DNA from: Methylonatrum kenyense
GTDB lineage: Bacteria > Pseudomonadota > Gammaproteobacteria > Nitrococcales > Aquisalimonadaceae
Assembly (NCBI RefSeq): GCF_023195885.1
Contig: NZ_JALPKO010000001.1
Coordinates: forward strand, 62,001-126,000
Direction of reading: 5' to 3'
Length of the DNA stretch: 64,000 bases
Below, piece after piece: positions 44,121 to 52,308 of this stretch. Position 1 is the stretch's first letter. Each line of letters starts with the position of its first letter. The notes beneath the pieces are model-generated. The model was not told the DNA's origin. It was given only the letters and a program-made list of their open reading frames with translations, and did no database searches. Both the position numbers and the translations under genes were made by a program.

Positions 44121-44880
44121 GAACAGGATACTATTGCGGGCGCTGGGTGCGGAGCAGGGCATCGTCAGCGTGGTGGGTGCCGGCGGCAAGAAGACCACCC
44201 TGTATCACCTGCTGGAGATCCATCCCGGCCGGGCTGCGGTCTCCGCCAGCACCTTCACCTACCTGTTTCCGAAGAGCCTGGCTGCAGAAACGCATGTGGC
44301 GGACGTCGCGCATTTGCGCAGTGATATCCCGGCCAGCACGGCCCGCAAGCTCGCCTTCGCCTGTCCTTCGTCCAAGCGTGGCCGTCTGGCCGGCCTGGAA
44401 GGACCGGATCTGCTGGCGATCCACCGCCGGGCGAAACTCGACCTCACCCTGCTCAAGTCGGATGGCGCTCGGGCGCGCTGGATCAAGGCGCCTGCCACCC
44501 ACGAACCCCTGATTCCGGACTGCGCCGATGCGGTCATCCTGGTGCAGTCGGTGGCCGCCATCGGCAAGCCCCTGGACGAGCGCATCGCGCACCGGCCGGA
44601 ACGTGTCAGCGCGGTTACCGGGCTGGCGCCGGGGGAGACCGTTAGACCGCGGGACCTGGCAGTGCTTTTCAGCCATCCCCAGGGCCTGATGAAAGGCGTT
44701 GGTGATCGTCCGGTGGTCCCGCTGCTGCACATGGTCGACGACCCGGAGCGCGAATACTGGGCGCGCGAAGTTGGCCGCGAGACCCTGGCCAGGGAACCCC
44801 GTTTCCCGCACGTGGTCCTGACCAGTGCGCGCCACGACCCGTACCTGGTAGCCGTCGTCGAGAGGAGTTCAAACCGATGA
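44107..44880 (+). CDS. yqeC: YqeC-like protein, selenium/Mo-hydroxylase accessory
   Basis: A 257-residue P-loop protein of the YqeC family: the Walker A-like VVGAGGKKTTLYHL is near the N-terminus, followed by STFTYLFPKS and LLKSDGARARWIKAP. The family is named as accessory to selenium-dependent molybdenum hydroxylases, but its reaction is not established. I chose ATG 44107, which overlaps the preceding gene; the frame extends upstream into that gene. No molybdenum hydroxylase or selenium gene is in the window. A 44-codon membrane protein gene overlaps the stop. Confidence 0.85.
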   Translation: MTTVENRILLRALGAEQGIVSVVGAGGKKTTLYHLLEIHPGRAAVSASTFTYLFPKSLAAETHVADVAHLRSDIPASTARKLAFACPSSKRGRLAGLEGPDLLAIHRRAKLDLTLLKSDGARARWIKAPATHEPLIPDCADAVILVQSVAAIGKPLDERIAHRPERVSAVTGLAPGETVRPRDLAVLFSHPQGLMKGVGDRPVVPLLHMVDDPEREYWAREVGRETLAREPRFPHVVLTSARHDPYLVAVVERSSNR

Positions 44881-45011
44881 TGGAGCGTATTCGGGAAACC
44901 GTTCGCGATCTGTTCACGCCCGGCGGATGGCGCCGGCACCCGCTGGCCTGCCTGCTGATCGCCGCCGTGATCGTGTTCATCATGCTGGGCCTGACGGCCC
45001 GGCCGCTTTGA
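44877..45011 (+). CDS. 44-residue single-helix membrane protein coupled to yqeC
   Basis: A short reading frame encodes 44 residues: MMERIRETVRDLFTPGGWRR, then a hydrophobic helix (HPLACLLIAAVIVFIMLGLTA) and RPL. Its ATG overlaps the yqeC TGA as ATGA, and AGAGGAG lies 11-17 bases upstream. The amphipathic basic N-terminus plus one helix fits a small inner-membrane protein with N-in topology. I do not recognise a family. The overlap with yqeC and good ribosome binding site argue that it is real. Confidence 0.65.
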   Translation: MMERIRETVRDLFTPGGWRRHPLACLLIAAVIVFIMLGLTARPL

Positions 45012-45045
45012 ACCGCGACGCGGGCGCACAATTCGATCAGCGACT

Positions 45046-45107
45046 TTAAGGAAACACTGATCTATTCCCGCGACTGCGCCCGAGACCGGTCAATCAGTGT
45101 TTCCTCA
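45046..45107. repeat. Dispersed palindromic repeat, copy G (shortest two-ended form)
   Basis: The left end TTAAGGAAACACTGATCTAT and right end CAATCAGTGTTTCCTCAG are inverted; only CGCGACTGCGCCCGAGACCGGT lies between. The right end forms the stop codon (TGA on the minus strand, 45107-45105) of the TPR gene. It lies between the convergent small membrane protein and TPR genes. Confidence 0.85.
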
Positions 45108-47489
45108 GTGCAGCGTGTCCGGATCCTGGTCCAGTGCATCAAGATGGCGCCGCAACTTTTGCAGACGCGGCGATAACAGGCTGATCCGGCCTTCGGCCTG
45201 CTTCAGGGTCCGCGCCAGCAGCTCTCTTGCCTCGTCGCGCCGCCTGGAATCGCGCAGCACCGCAGCATAGCGAACCACCGTGTTGATGTGCTGCATGCTG
45301 TCCCAGCCCATGACCTCGGCCGTCTCGCGGCTGGCCGCCTGCAACAGCGATTCGGTTTCCGAGCCGGGCTTGCTCTCGGCCAGCAGGATCGCCAGTTCGG
45401 AGCGTGTCATGACGGTGTGGGGATGACGCTCCCCCAGCAGCCCCGCCCAGGTATCGAGATTGCGACGGTAAAGCCCCTCGGCTTCCGCGTAGCGCCCCTG
45501 TTCTCGAAGCAGATCGGCCAGATTGTTGATGCTGGTCGCGGTGGCCGTGTGGTCCGGCCCCACCACCTGTTCCCAGACATCGATGGCCTGCCGATACAGT
45601 GGCTCGGCGTCGTCGAATCGCCCCATCGCATCCAGCACACCAGCCAGGTTATGCAGACTGGAGGCCGTGTCGACATGCTCGTCACCGAGCGCCCGCTGGC
45701 GGATATCAAGGGCGCGCCGGAACAGCATCTCGGCGGCCTGAAACTGCTCGCGGGCATCGAGCACCGCACCCAGGTTGTGCGCACTGGCCGCGGTCGCCGG
45801 ATGATCCGGTCCGAAGGCCGTCTCGGCGATGCCCAGGGCGCGCTGATACAGCGCCTCGGCCTGCTCCAGATCCTGGCCGGCGTAGAGCAGGCCGGCGAGG
45901 CTGTCGAGACAAGCGGCCGTTTGCGGGTGACCACCACCGTAGTCGCGCTCGGACAGTTGCAAGGCACGCTGGTATAGCGGCCGCGCCTGATCCAGCCGGT
46001 TGTCGGCGCGCAGCACCGCCGCCAGGTTGACCAGGTGCGGAATCAGCTCCTGGTGCTGCTTGCCAAGGGTCGCTTCCCGACCGGCCAGCGCCGCCTGGTA
46101 ATGGGTGATCGCCTGCTCCATTTCACCCTGTTGCTCCAGCACCATGGCAAGGCGGTGACGGCATCGGCGGGCTTCAGGGGAGTCGGCACCGCCGCGCTGC
46201 CCGGCTGACTCAAACGCGGCGGCCAGCGCCGCCCGTGCGACATCCAGATCCCCGGACTGCAGTCGGCAGGCCCCTTCAAGTGCATCCAGGCTGGCCCGTG
46301 CCGCATCCTCGTTCACGCCCGGCAACTGCCGCGCCTGATCAAGCAGCGGCAGCAGCTGTTCGGCTTCGGCCAGTTGCCAGAGGGCATCGAGCAACTCGCA
46401 CACCAGCGCAGCGCGATCCGCTGCCGACTGCGACCAGGAGGCAATCACCTGCCGGTAGAACTTCAGCAGCTCGTCACCACCGCCCCAGCGCCACCAGATC
46501 TCGAGCAGAAAATCGCGCCATTCCGGCTGCAACAGGCGACGCAACACCTCGTGGCCGGAGAGCTGCTGGGCCAGTGCCGGCCAGTCGCCGGCCTGCTGCA
46601 ACAACCACAGGCCATCGACCAGCGCCTCGTCTCCGCCGGACTCCAGATACAGGCCGGCAAGTTGCTGTTGCGCCCGCTGCAGGTCCGATCCCGCGGCGAG
46701 ATACTGCTTGCGCACCATGTCCCGGAATTCCGGGCCGGCAAGCGACAGCTCCTGGCCCGACTCGAAACAGCACTGTGTCACCGGGTCCAGCTCAGGTTCC
46801 GCGATCCCGTCGCGCAGCATTTCCAGCAGCGGTCGCGGCAGCGCCCGACGTGCCACGGCAAGCGCCCGCAGCGCTACGGGATCACAAGCAGCCGACAAGT
46901 CCGCGGGCGCCTCCCCCGGCTCCGGCCCGGTAATGGTCCAGCCTCGGTGACGCAGCAGCTCGATCACCGCCGGATCGAGGCAGCTTGCGACCACGCGCAG
47001 ATTGTCCGGCACCCAGGATGGCAGCCAGTCGAGACTATCCTCGACCGCCGCACCATGCAGCGCATCGAGTCGATCCAGGACCAGGATCGCGCGGCCCCGG
47101 GCCGCGAGTCGGGCCAGCCAGTTGGGCAGCAGCTCCCGCCGCGCGGCGGGGTCCACCGGGATGGTCTCGCGCAGCTCGCAGTGCTGACGAATGAAGCCCA
47201 GCAGGCGATACAGCAGATGCTCGCAGTCCCGGCTTTCGCCGGTGCACCCAACGTGATGCAGAAAGACGGGCGTGGTCGCATGGGAAGCGACATAACGCTC
47301 CAACCAGCGGGCGATTCGCCGGGACGCACCTTGCCCGCCAGCAAGCACCAGAGGTGCGGCCCGCTGACTGGCATGTCGGTTGAGCTCGCGATCCGTTCCC
47401 TGGTCGGCACCTTGACGCAACCAGCGTGCAAACGCGGCGTGATCCGCTGCCGCCTGCTCCAGCATCCGTGAGGTCTCGCTAACCGTCAT
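45105..47489 (-). CDS. TPR protein with degenerate STAND-type ATPase domain
   Basis: A 794-residue protein. The first ~160 residues resemble the NTPase of NPHP3/TANC-like STAND proteins: PLVLAGGQGASRRIARWLERY where a P-loop belongs, FLHHVGCTGES, the Walker B AILVLDRLDAL and LDWLPSWVPDNLRVVAS. But the P-loop GKS/T is absent (GASRR instead). A helical middle (200-430) follows. From about 430 onward there are about seven kinesin-light-chain-type TPRs (AITHYQAALAGREATLG and similar units with repeated G-x-x-H/HP). It overlaps mobA as ATGA, so it is co-translated. The function is unknown; likely a scaffold. Confidence 0.8.
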   Translation of the reverse strand: MTVSETSRMLEQAAADHAAFARWLRQGADQGTDRELNRHASQRAAPLVLAGGQGASRRIARWLERYVASHATTPVFLHHVGCTGESRDCEHLLYRLLGFIRQHCELRETIPVDPAARRELLPNWLARLAARGRAILVLDRLDALHGAAVEDSLDWLPSWVPDNLRVVASCLDPAVIELLRHRGWTITGPEPGEAPADLSAACDPVALRALAVARRALPRPLLEMLRDGIAEPELDPVTQCCFESGQELSLAGPEFRDMVRKQYLAAGSDLQRAQQQLAGLYLESGGDEALVDGLWLLQQAGDWPALAQQLSGHEVLRRLLQPEWRDFLLEIWWRWGGGDELLKFYRQVIASWSQSAADRAALVCELLDALWQLAEAEQLLPLLDQARQLPGVNEDAARASLDALEGACRLQSGDLDVARAALAAAFESAGQRGGADSPEARRCRHRLAMVLEQQGEMEQAITHYQAALAGREATLGKQHQELIPHLVNLAAVLRADNRLDQARPLYQRALQLSERDYGGGHPQTAACLDSLAGLLYAGQDLEQAEALYQRALGIAETAFGPDHPATAASAHNLGAVLDAREQFQAAEMLFRRALDIRQRALGDEHVDTASSLHNLAGVLDAMGRFDDAEPLYRQAIDVWEQVVGPDHTATATSINNLADLLREQGRYAEAEGLYRRNLDTWAGLLGERHPHTVMTRSELAILLAESKPGSETESLLQAASRETAEVMGWDSMQHINTVVRYAAVLRDSRRRDEARELLARTLKQAEGRISLLSPRLQKLRRHLDALDQDPDTLH

Positions 47490-48118
47490 GCGCGATCCGC
47501 TCCCGATTCTTCGTTGTGCAAGCGATGTTCCAGTGCATCCCGCTCCTCCGGCGTGTTCACGTTGATAAAGGCCTCCGGACAGTCACTGAAATCCGCAATC
47601 GCCATCCTGTGCCGACCAAACCAGCGATCGATCTTGCGCTCTCCAGCCGCCAGGTAGGCCTCGAGGTCGCCGAGCAGCCGCACCGGCAACAAGGCAAACA
47701 CCGGTTGCAGCCGTCCCGCACTCTCGACCACGGCCAGGTCCCCTGCGTCGGCCTGCAGGGCAAGCTGCAGACGCGCCACCAGATCCCGCGGGACAAGCGG
47801 CGAATCGCAGGGTGCCGTCACCACCCAGGGTGTGGTTGCGGCGGCCAGGCCGCTGGCCATGCCGGCCAGAGGTCCCGGAAACTCGGGCATGCGATCCGCC
47901 ACCACCGGCGCACCGAAGCCGGCGTAGTCGGCCTCGTTGCGATTGGCGTTGATCAGCAGTTCCCGCACCTGCGGCCGAAGCCGCGCCAGGACATGGCCGA
48001 CCATGGGCTGGCCAGCGATGGCAATCAGCCCCTTGTCCTGTCCGCCCATGCGGCTTGCCCGGCCACCGGCAAGCACCAGGCCGGTCACCGCAAAATCACT
48101 GTCCCGCTCTGAAACCAC
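47486..48118 (-). CDS. mobA: Molybdenum cofactor guanylyltransferase MobA
   Basis: A 210-residue nucleotidyltransferase that adds GMP to Mo-molybdopterin to make MGD, as needed by the formate dehydrogenase. The N-terminal LVLAGGRASRMGGQDKGL (GxxG-x-R-M-G-x-x-K) is the GTP-binding signature; APCDSPLVPRDL carries the metal-binding Asp, and FINVNTPEE is at the C-terminus. I chose GTG 48118, which has GGGGGAG four bases upstream; an in-frame start 12 codons earlier lacks this. Its stop overlaps the TPR start. Confidence 0.94.
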   Translation of the reverse strand: MVSERDSDFAVTGLVLAGGRASRMGGQDKGLIAIAGQPMVGHVLARLRPQVRELLINANRNEADYAGFGAPVVADRMPEFPGPLAGMASGLAAATTPWVVTAPCDSPLVPRDLVARLQLALQADAGDLAVVESAGRLQPVFALLPVRLLGDLEAYLAAGERKIDRWFGRHRMAIADFSDCPEAFINVNTPEERDALEHRLHNEESGADRA

Positions 48119-48226
48119 GATACTCCCCCAGGGAGGCGCCCCTTTTTGGTTCAACCAGTCCCTTGATTCGGAACCCGGACTGGTACATTTTGTCCCATAT
48201 ATGACTTTCGTCGAGGTACTGACCTC

Positions 48227-49672
48227 TTGTCAGACACCGCATACGGAGCGATTCCGCAGATGCCTGCCAGTCCCGGGACCATGCCACGAGCTGTGCACGG
48301 GAAACAGTCCGAACAGCCTGTAGCCCGCCCCGCCGGAATCCTGCTGCTGGCCCCGGAGGCGGGTTTGCGGGCGTTCCTGCAGCGGACACTGAAGCACTGC
48401 AACGTCACGCTCGGCACGGCTGTCACGGTGCGCGACGCCCGTCTGCGCCTGCAAAGCACAGTACCGGATCTGCTGGTGGTCGGTCTTGGCAACGACGATG
48501 CGGAGAACTGGCGCCTGCAGGAGCTGACAGCGGAACTGCCGGAGCTGCCAACGCTGCATATCCTGCCAGCCTCCGACAAGCTGCAACCGGATCACCAGGC
48601 AGCCGGTGCACAGAGGCTCCGCCTTCCGTTCCCGGCCCAGCAGCTCCAGAGGCTGGTCATGCAGCGACTTGGCGCAAGCCCCGTGACCGTCGCCACCGGA
48701 AACCTCGCCAGGGAACCGGATGACGGACTGGTTTGCGACAGTTCCAGCATGCAGGCCATTCGTTCCCTTGCAGAGCGGGTGGCACCGGGCAGCACAACCG
48801 TGCTCCTGGATGGTGAATCGGGCACCGGCAAGGAAGTCCTGGCCCGCTTTATTCACGCGCGCAGCGGCAGGCACGGGGCGTTCGCACCGATCAACTGCGG
48901 CGCATTGTCACCGGAATTGCTGGAAAGTGAACTGTTCGGCCATGTCAGAGGCGCGTTTACCGGCGCCCTGCAGGACCGGGAGGGCATGTTCAGCTATGCC
49001 GACGGCGGCACGCTGTTCCTGGACGAAATCGGTGAAATGCCCGCAGACATGCAGGCCAAGCTGTTGCGCGTGCTTGAGGAACAACGGATACGGCCGGTCG
49101 GGGCGGAGCGGGAAATCCAGGTCGACGTTCGCATCATTGCCGCCACCAATCGGTCACTGGGCAACGAAGTCGCCAGCGGCCGCTTTCGTGAAGACCTGTT
49201 CTACCGGATCAACGTGCTGCGCCTGCAATTGCCACCGTTGCGCGAACGTCCGACCGATCTGGCGGGACTGATCGGGCTGTTCAGCCATGACCTGTCCAGC
49301 CGCCTGGAGCTTCCGGTCCGCGTGCCGGACGACAGGGAAATCGCCCGGCTGCAGCGCTACCACTGGCCAGGCAATGTGCGGGAACTGAAAAACCTGGTCG
49401 AGCGCGCCATGGTGCTGGGGCAAAGGCTGACGGACTGCCTGGCCGATACGGCCGTCACGCTCCGCAACCGTGACCAAGGCGGGCAGACGGGCGGTGACCC
49501 CTCCTATCCAGAGGACCTGCCGCTGGCAGAGGTCCAGCGGCGTCACATCCTGCGCGTCCTCAGCGCCGTTGGCGGCAACAAGTCGGAGGCCGCTCGCCGC
49601 CTGCAGGTCAGCCGCAAGACGCTGGAACGCAAGCTGAAGGCGTGGAGGAGCCTTGGCCAGTCGACGGTCTAG
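48227..49672 (+). CDS. Sigma-54-dependent transcriptional activator with degenerate receiver
   Basis: A protein of up to 481 residues. The N-terminal ~140 residues have a receiver-like fold ([28 protein letters not shown]) but the phosphoacceptor Asp is replaced (VVGLG), so it is unlikely to be phosphorylated. The AAA+ domain is intact: GESGTGKEV, the sigma-54 contact GAFTGA, and DEIGEMP. A Fis-type HTH ends the protein ([23 protein letters not shown]). The start is uncertain between TTG 48227 and ATG 48260. No kinase is adjacent. It diverges from mobA. The 3' end overlaps the convergent mrp gene by four bases. Confidence 0.9.
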   Translation: MSDTAYGAIPQMPASPGTMPRAVHGKQSEQPVARPAGILLLAPEAGLRAFLQRTLKHCNVTLGTAVTVRDARLRLQSTVPDLLVVGLGNDDAENWRLQELTAELPELPTLHILPASDKLQPDHQAAGAQRLRLPFPAQQLQRLVMQRLGASPVTVATGNLAREPDDGLVCDSSSMQAIRSLAERVAPGSTTVLLDGESGTGKEVLARFIHARSGRHGAFAPINCGALSPELLESELFGHVRGAFTGALQDREGMFSYADGGTLFLDEIGEMPADMQAKLLRVLEEQRIRPVGAEREIQVDVRIIAATNRSLGNEVASGRFREDLFYRINVLRLQLPPLRERPTDLAGLIGLFSHDLSSRLELPVRVPDDREIARLQRYHWPGNVRELKNLVERAMVLGQRLTDCLADTAVTLRNRDQGGQTGGDPSYPEDLPLAEVQRRHILRVLSAVGGNKSEAARRLQVSRKTLERKLKAWRSLGQSTV

Positions 49673-50766
49673 GTATTCTCCACCACGATCTTCGGGAAGC
49701 GGCTGGGCGAATCCTGGCTCTGCAACGACAGCCGGGCGGCAATGTTGCGCGCGATCTCCCGGTAGCTGCTGGAGAGCGTGCCGTCCGGGTCGGCCACCAC
49801 GGTCGGCTTGCCGCCGTCGGCCTGCTCGCGAATCCGGATATCCAGCGGCAACGAGCCAAGCAACTCGATGCCGTACTGTTCCGCCATGCGGCTACCGCCC
49901 CCCTCGCCAAAGATGTGCTCCTCATGCCCGCATTGGCTGCAGATATGGGTGCTCATGTTTTCCACCACGCCAAGCACCGGCACATTCACCTTCTCGAACA
50001 TCTTCAACCCCTTGCGGGCATCGAGCAGAGCAATGTCCTGCGGCGTGGTGACGATCACTGCGCCACTGACCGGGACCTTCTGCGACAGCGTCAGCTGGAT
50101 GTCGCCGGTGCCCGGCGGCATGTCGACGACCAGGTAATCCAGATCGTCCCAGTTGGTCTCACGCAGCAATTGCTCCAGCGCCTGGGTCGCCATCGGCCCG
50201 CGCCAGATCATCGGCGTTTCCTCGTCAATCAGGTAACCCGCAGACATGGACTGGACATCGTAATTGGTCATCGGCTGCAGCGACTTGCCGTCCGGCGACT
50301 CGGGCTTGCCGGAGATGCCCAGCATGCGCGGCTGGCTCGGACCATAGATATCGGCGTCCAGAATGCCTACCCGGGCGCCCTCGGCGGACAGGGCCAGCGC
50401 CAGGTTGACAGCGCAGGTGGACTTGCCGACACCGCCCTTGCCGGAGGCAACGGCGATAATGTTCTTCACACCCTCAACCGCATCGGTGCTGCGGTGAATG
50501 CCGTGGGTTCGCACCTCGCAATCCACCTGGACCTTCACCGCACTGACGCCATCGACGGTGCTGACCCGCTCATGAATCGCGGCGCCGAGTTTCTGCCGCG
50601 CACCGGGTGACATCGGAAACCCAAGCACCATGTCGATGGTAACCGCACCGGCATCATCCACCCCGATCTCCCGCACGGCGCGCGCGGCGACCAGATCACG
50701 GCCGAGGTGGGGCTCGATCCAGCCCTGAATTGCCTGCTCGATCTGGCCGCGTGTGACTGTGCTCAT
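49669..50766 (-). CDS. mrp: Mrp/ApbC iron-sulfur cluster carrier ATPase
   Basis: A 365-residue protein. The N-terminal ~90 residues are an MIP18/DUF59-like domain. The P-loop is the deviant Walker A ASGKGGVGKST, followed by switch I DADIYGPSQPRMLG. The cluster-binding CxxC lies in ICSQCGHEEHIFG. Such proteins carry [4Fe-4S] clusters to target enzymes in the cytoplasm. Together with sufE (55120) it serves the many Fe-S proteins encoded nearby. The length is normal. Confidence 0.95.
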   Translation of the reverse strand: MSTVTRGQIEQAIQGWIEPHLGRDLVAARAVREIGVDDAGAVTIDMVLGFPMSPGARQKLGAAIHERVSTVDGVSAVKVQVDCEVRTHGIHRSTDAVEGVKNIIAVASGKGGVGKSTCAVNLALALSAEGARVGILDADIYGPSQPRMLGISGKPESPDGKSLQPMTNYDVQSMSAGYLIDEETPMIWRGPMATQALEQLLRETNWDDLDYLVVDMPPGTGDIQLTLSQKVPVSGAVIVTTPQDIALLDARKGLKMFEKVNVPVLGVVENMSTHICSQCGHEEHIFGEGGGSRMAEQYGIELLGSLPLDIRIREQADGGKPTVVADPDGTLSSSYREIARNIAARLSLQSQDSPSRFPKIVVENT

Positions 50767-50911
50767 GCTGCTCTCCCCTTCCGGCGTGGCGTTGCCGCCA
50801 AGCCTGTCGGTCCATTGTCAAGGAAACGTGATCCACCGCTTGCCGAGCCGGCAACGGCCTGCTATCGCTACACCAGACGTATTCGGTCAACCAGCGCCTG
50901 GAAAACACACA

Positions 50912-51574
50912 ATGATAACGTATCGCGCGACGGCTTTCGCCCCGCTGCTGCTGTTCCTGTGCAGCATCGGCCTGCCTGTTTCCGCTGCCGAACTGATCGA
51001 TGCGATCAAGGACGGTGACGAAGCCAAGCTGAAGACGCTGCTTGCCGAAGGCAGCGACCCGGACACGGCGACCGTGGCCGGCGAATTCACCGGCAAGACG
51101 GCATTGATGTGGGCCGCGGAAAGCGGCGACGCGACCATGTGCCGCCACCTGATCGATGCCGGCGCCCATGTCGATGCCCGCAACGCGAAGGGCGGCACGG
51201 CGCTGATGTATGCCGCTGTGAACGGACACACCACGGTCATCCGGCTGCTGGTCGAATCGGGGGCCGACGCTACGCGGCAGGTGAGCAATGGCTGGTCACC
51301 GCTGATGCTTGCCGCCGCCAAGGGTGAAGTGCGGGCGGCCCGGCAACTGGTGCAGCTGGGTGCAGATCCGGATCAGGTCGACGTCTACGGCTGGACCCCC
51401 CTGATGCGCGCCACCCATAACGGCCATACCGGGATGGTTCGCGAATTGCTGGACCTGGGAGCAGACCCCTCGGTCAGCGACGGCCAGGGGGTGGATGCCC
51501 TCGCAATCGCCCGCAGTATCGACTCGCGTGAACTGGCAAACCTGCTCGAGGCGCACGACACCGGCCGGCTATGA
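50912..51574 (+). CDS. Secreted ankyrin-repeat protein
   Basis: A 220-residue protein with a signal peptide (MITYRATAFAPLLLFLCSIGLPVSAAE). It has about five to six ankyrin repeats: units such as GKTALMWAAESGDATMCRHLIDAGAHVDARN and GWTPLMRATHNGHTGMVRELLDLGADPSVS repeat with the 33-residue period. It is predicted to be periplasmic and a protein-binding scaffold. I chose ATG 50912 because it begins the signal; the frame extends 53 codons upstream into the mrp promoter region. Confidence 0.88.
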   Translation: MITYRATAFAPLLLFLCSIGLPVSAAELIDAIKDGDEAKLKTLLAEGSDPDTATVAGEFTGKTALMWAAESGDATMCRHLIDAGAHVDARNAKGGTALMYAAVNGHTTVIRLLVESGADATRQVSNGWSPLMLAAAKGEVRAARQLVQLGADPDQVDVYGWTPLMRATHNGHTGMVRELLDLGADPSVSDGQGVDALAIARSIDSRELANLLEAHDTGRL

Positions 51575-51586
51575 GCTCCGCGCCGG

Positions 51587-52267
51587 TCAGCCCTGTTCCA
51601 CACGATTCCGGCCCGCCTCCTTGGCACGGTACAGGGCTTCATCGGCGCAAGGTCGGCGTCAGGTCATCGGGATGGACCAGGCTGTACCAACCCCGGTCCG
51701 CGGTCAGCTGTGCCTCATCGACGTCGAAAAAGCGTCCCAGGTTCGGCGAGATGTACACCACCTGATGCGGCGGCTCCGCCGAACAAGCGTAGACCACCGC
51801 GGGGGTCACCGACAGCACCTCATCGAGGCGCTGGTTGACCAGCTCCTGCACTTCCCGGCGTTCCATGACCCTGGAAATATCCAGATGTACCCCGCTCATG
51901 GTACGGGGCGCGCCATCGTCGTCCCGGGCCGTGACTTGGCCGCGCGTCTTGATCCAGCGCCAGTCGCCGCTGGCCGTACGCAGGCGGAACTCGTGCGCCA
52001 GGTACTCGCTTCCACCGGCCAGATGCAGATCCAGTTTTTCCCGGAGCTGGAGAAAATCGTCCGGATGGACAAGGGATTCGAACTGTTCGAAGGACAGCGG
52101 GTTGAGATCGGCCAGGCGATACCCGAGCATCTCGGCCCAACGCTCGTTGATCAGCGTGACGCCGCTGCCGACATCCGCTCCCAGATGCCCACATGCGAGG
52201 CGTCAAGCACCTGCAGCAGGCTGTCGCCACCGATATTCTCGGGGTCCAGTCGTTGGCTATCCGGCAT
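51587..52267 (-). pseudogene. Broken PAS-PAS-GGDEF gene with deleted cyclase core
   Basis: Read on the minus strand from ATG 52267, a first frame gives MPDSQRLDPENIGG up to HVGIWE, then a one-base loss near 52185 shifts to a second frame that continues DVGSGVTLINERWAEMLGY, the expected PAS sequence. A second PAS follows (VNQRLDEVLSVTPAVVYACS) and ends at LVHPDDLTPTLRR with a TGA. Right after that, in another frame, lies CADEALYRAKEAGRNRVEQG and a stop (51589-51587): the C-terminal end of a GGDEF domain. So the ~150 residues between PAS and this end have been deleted. No GGDEF motif remains and the product cannot be a cyclase. Confidence 0.85.
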
Positions 52268-52308
52268 GCGGGCGGCCGTTCCCTGTACGCTGCGCTACGA
52301 GCGCTGCC

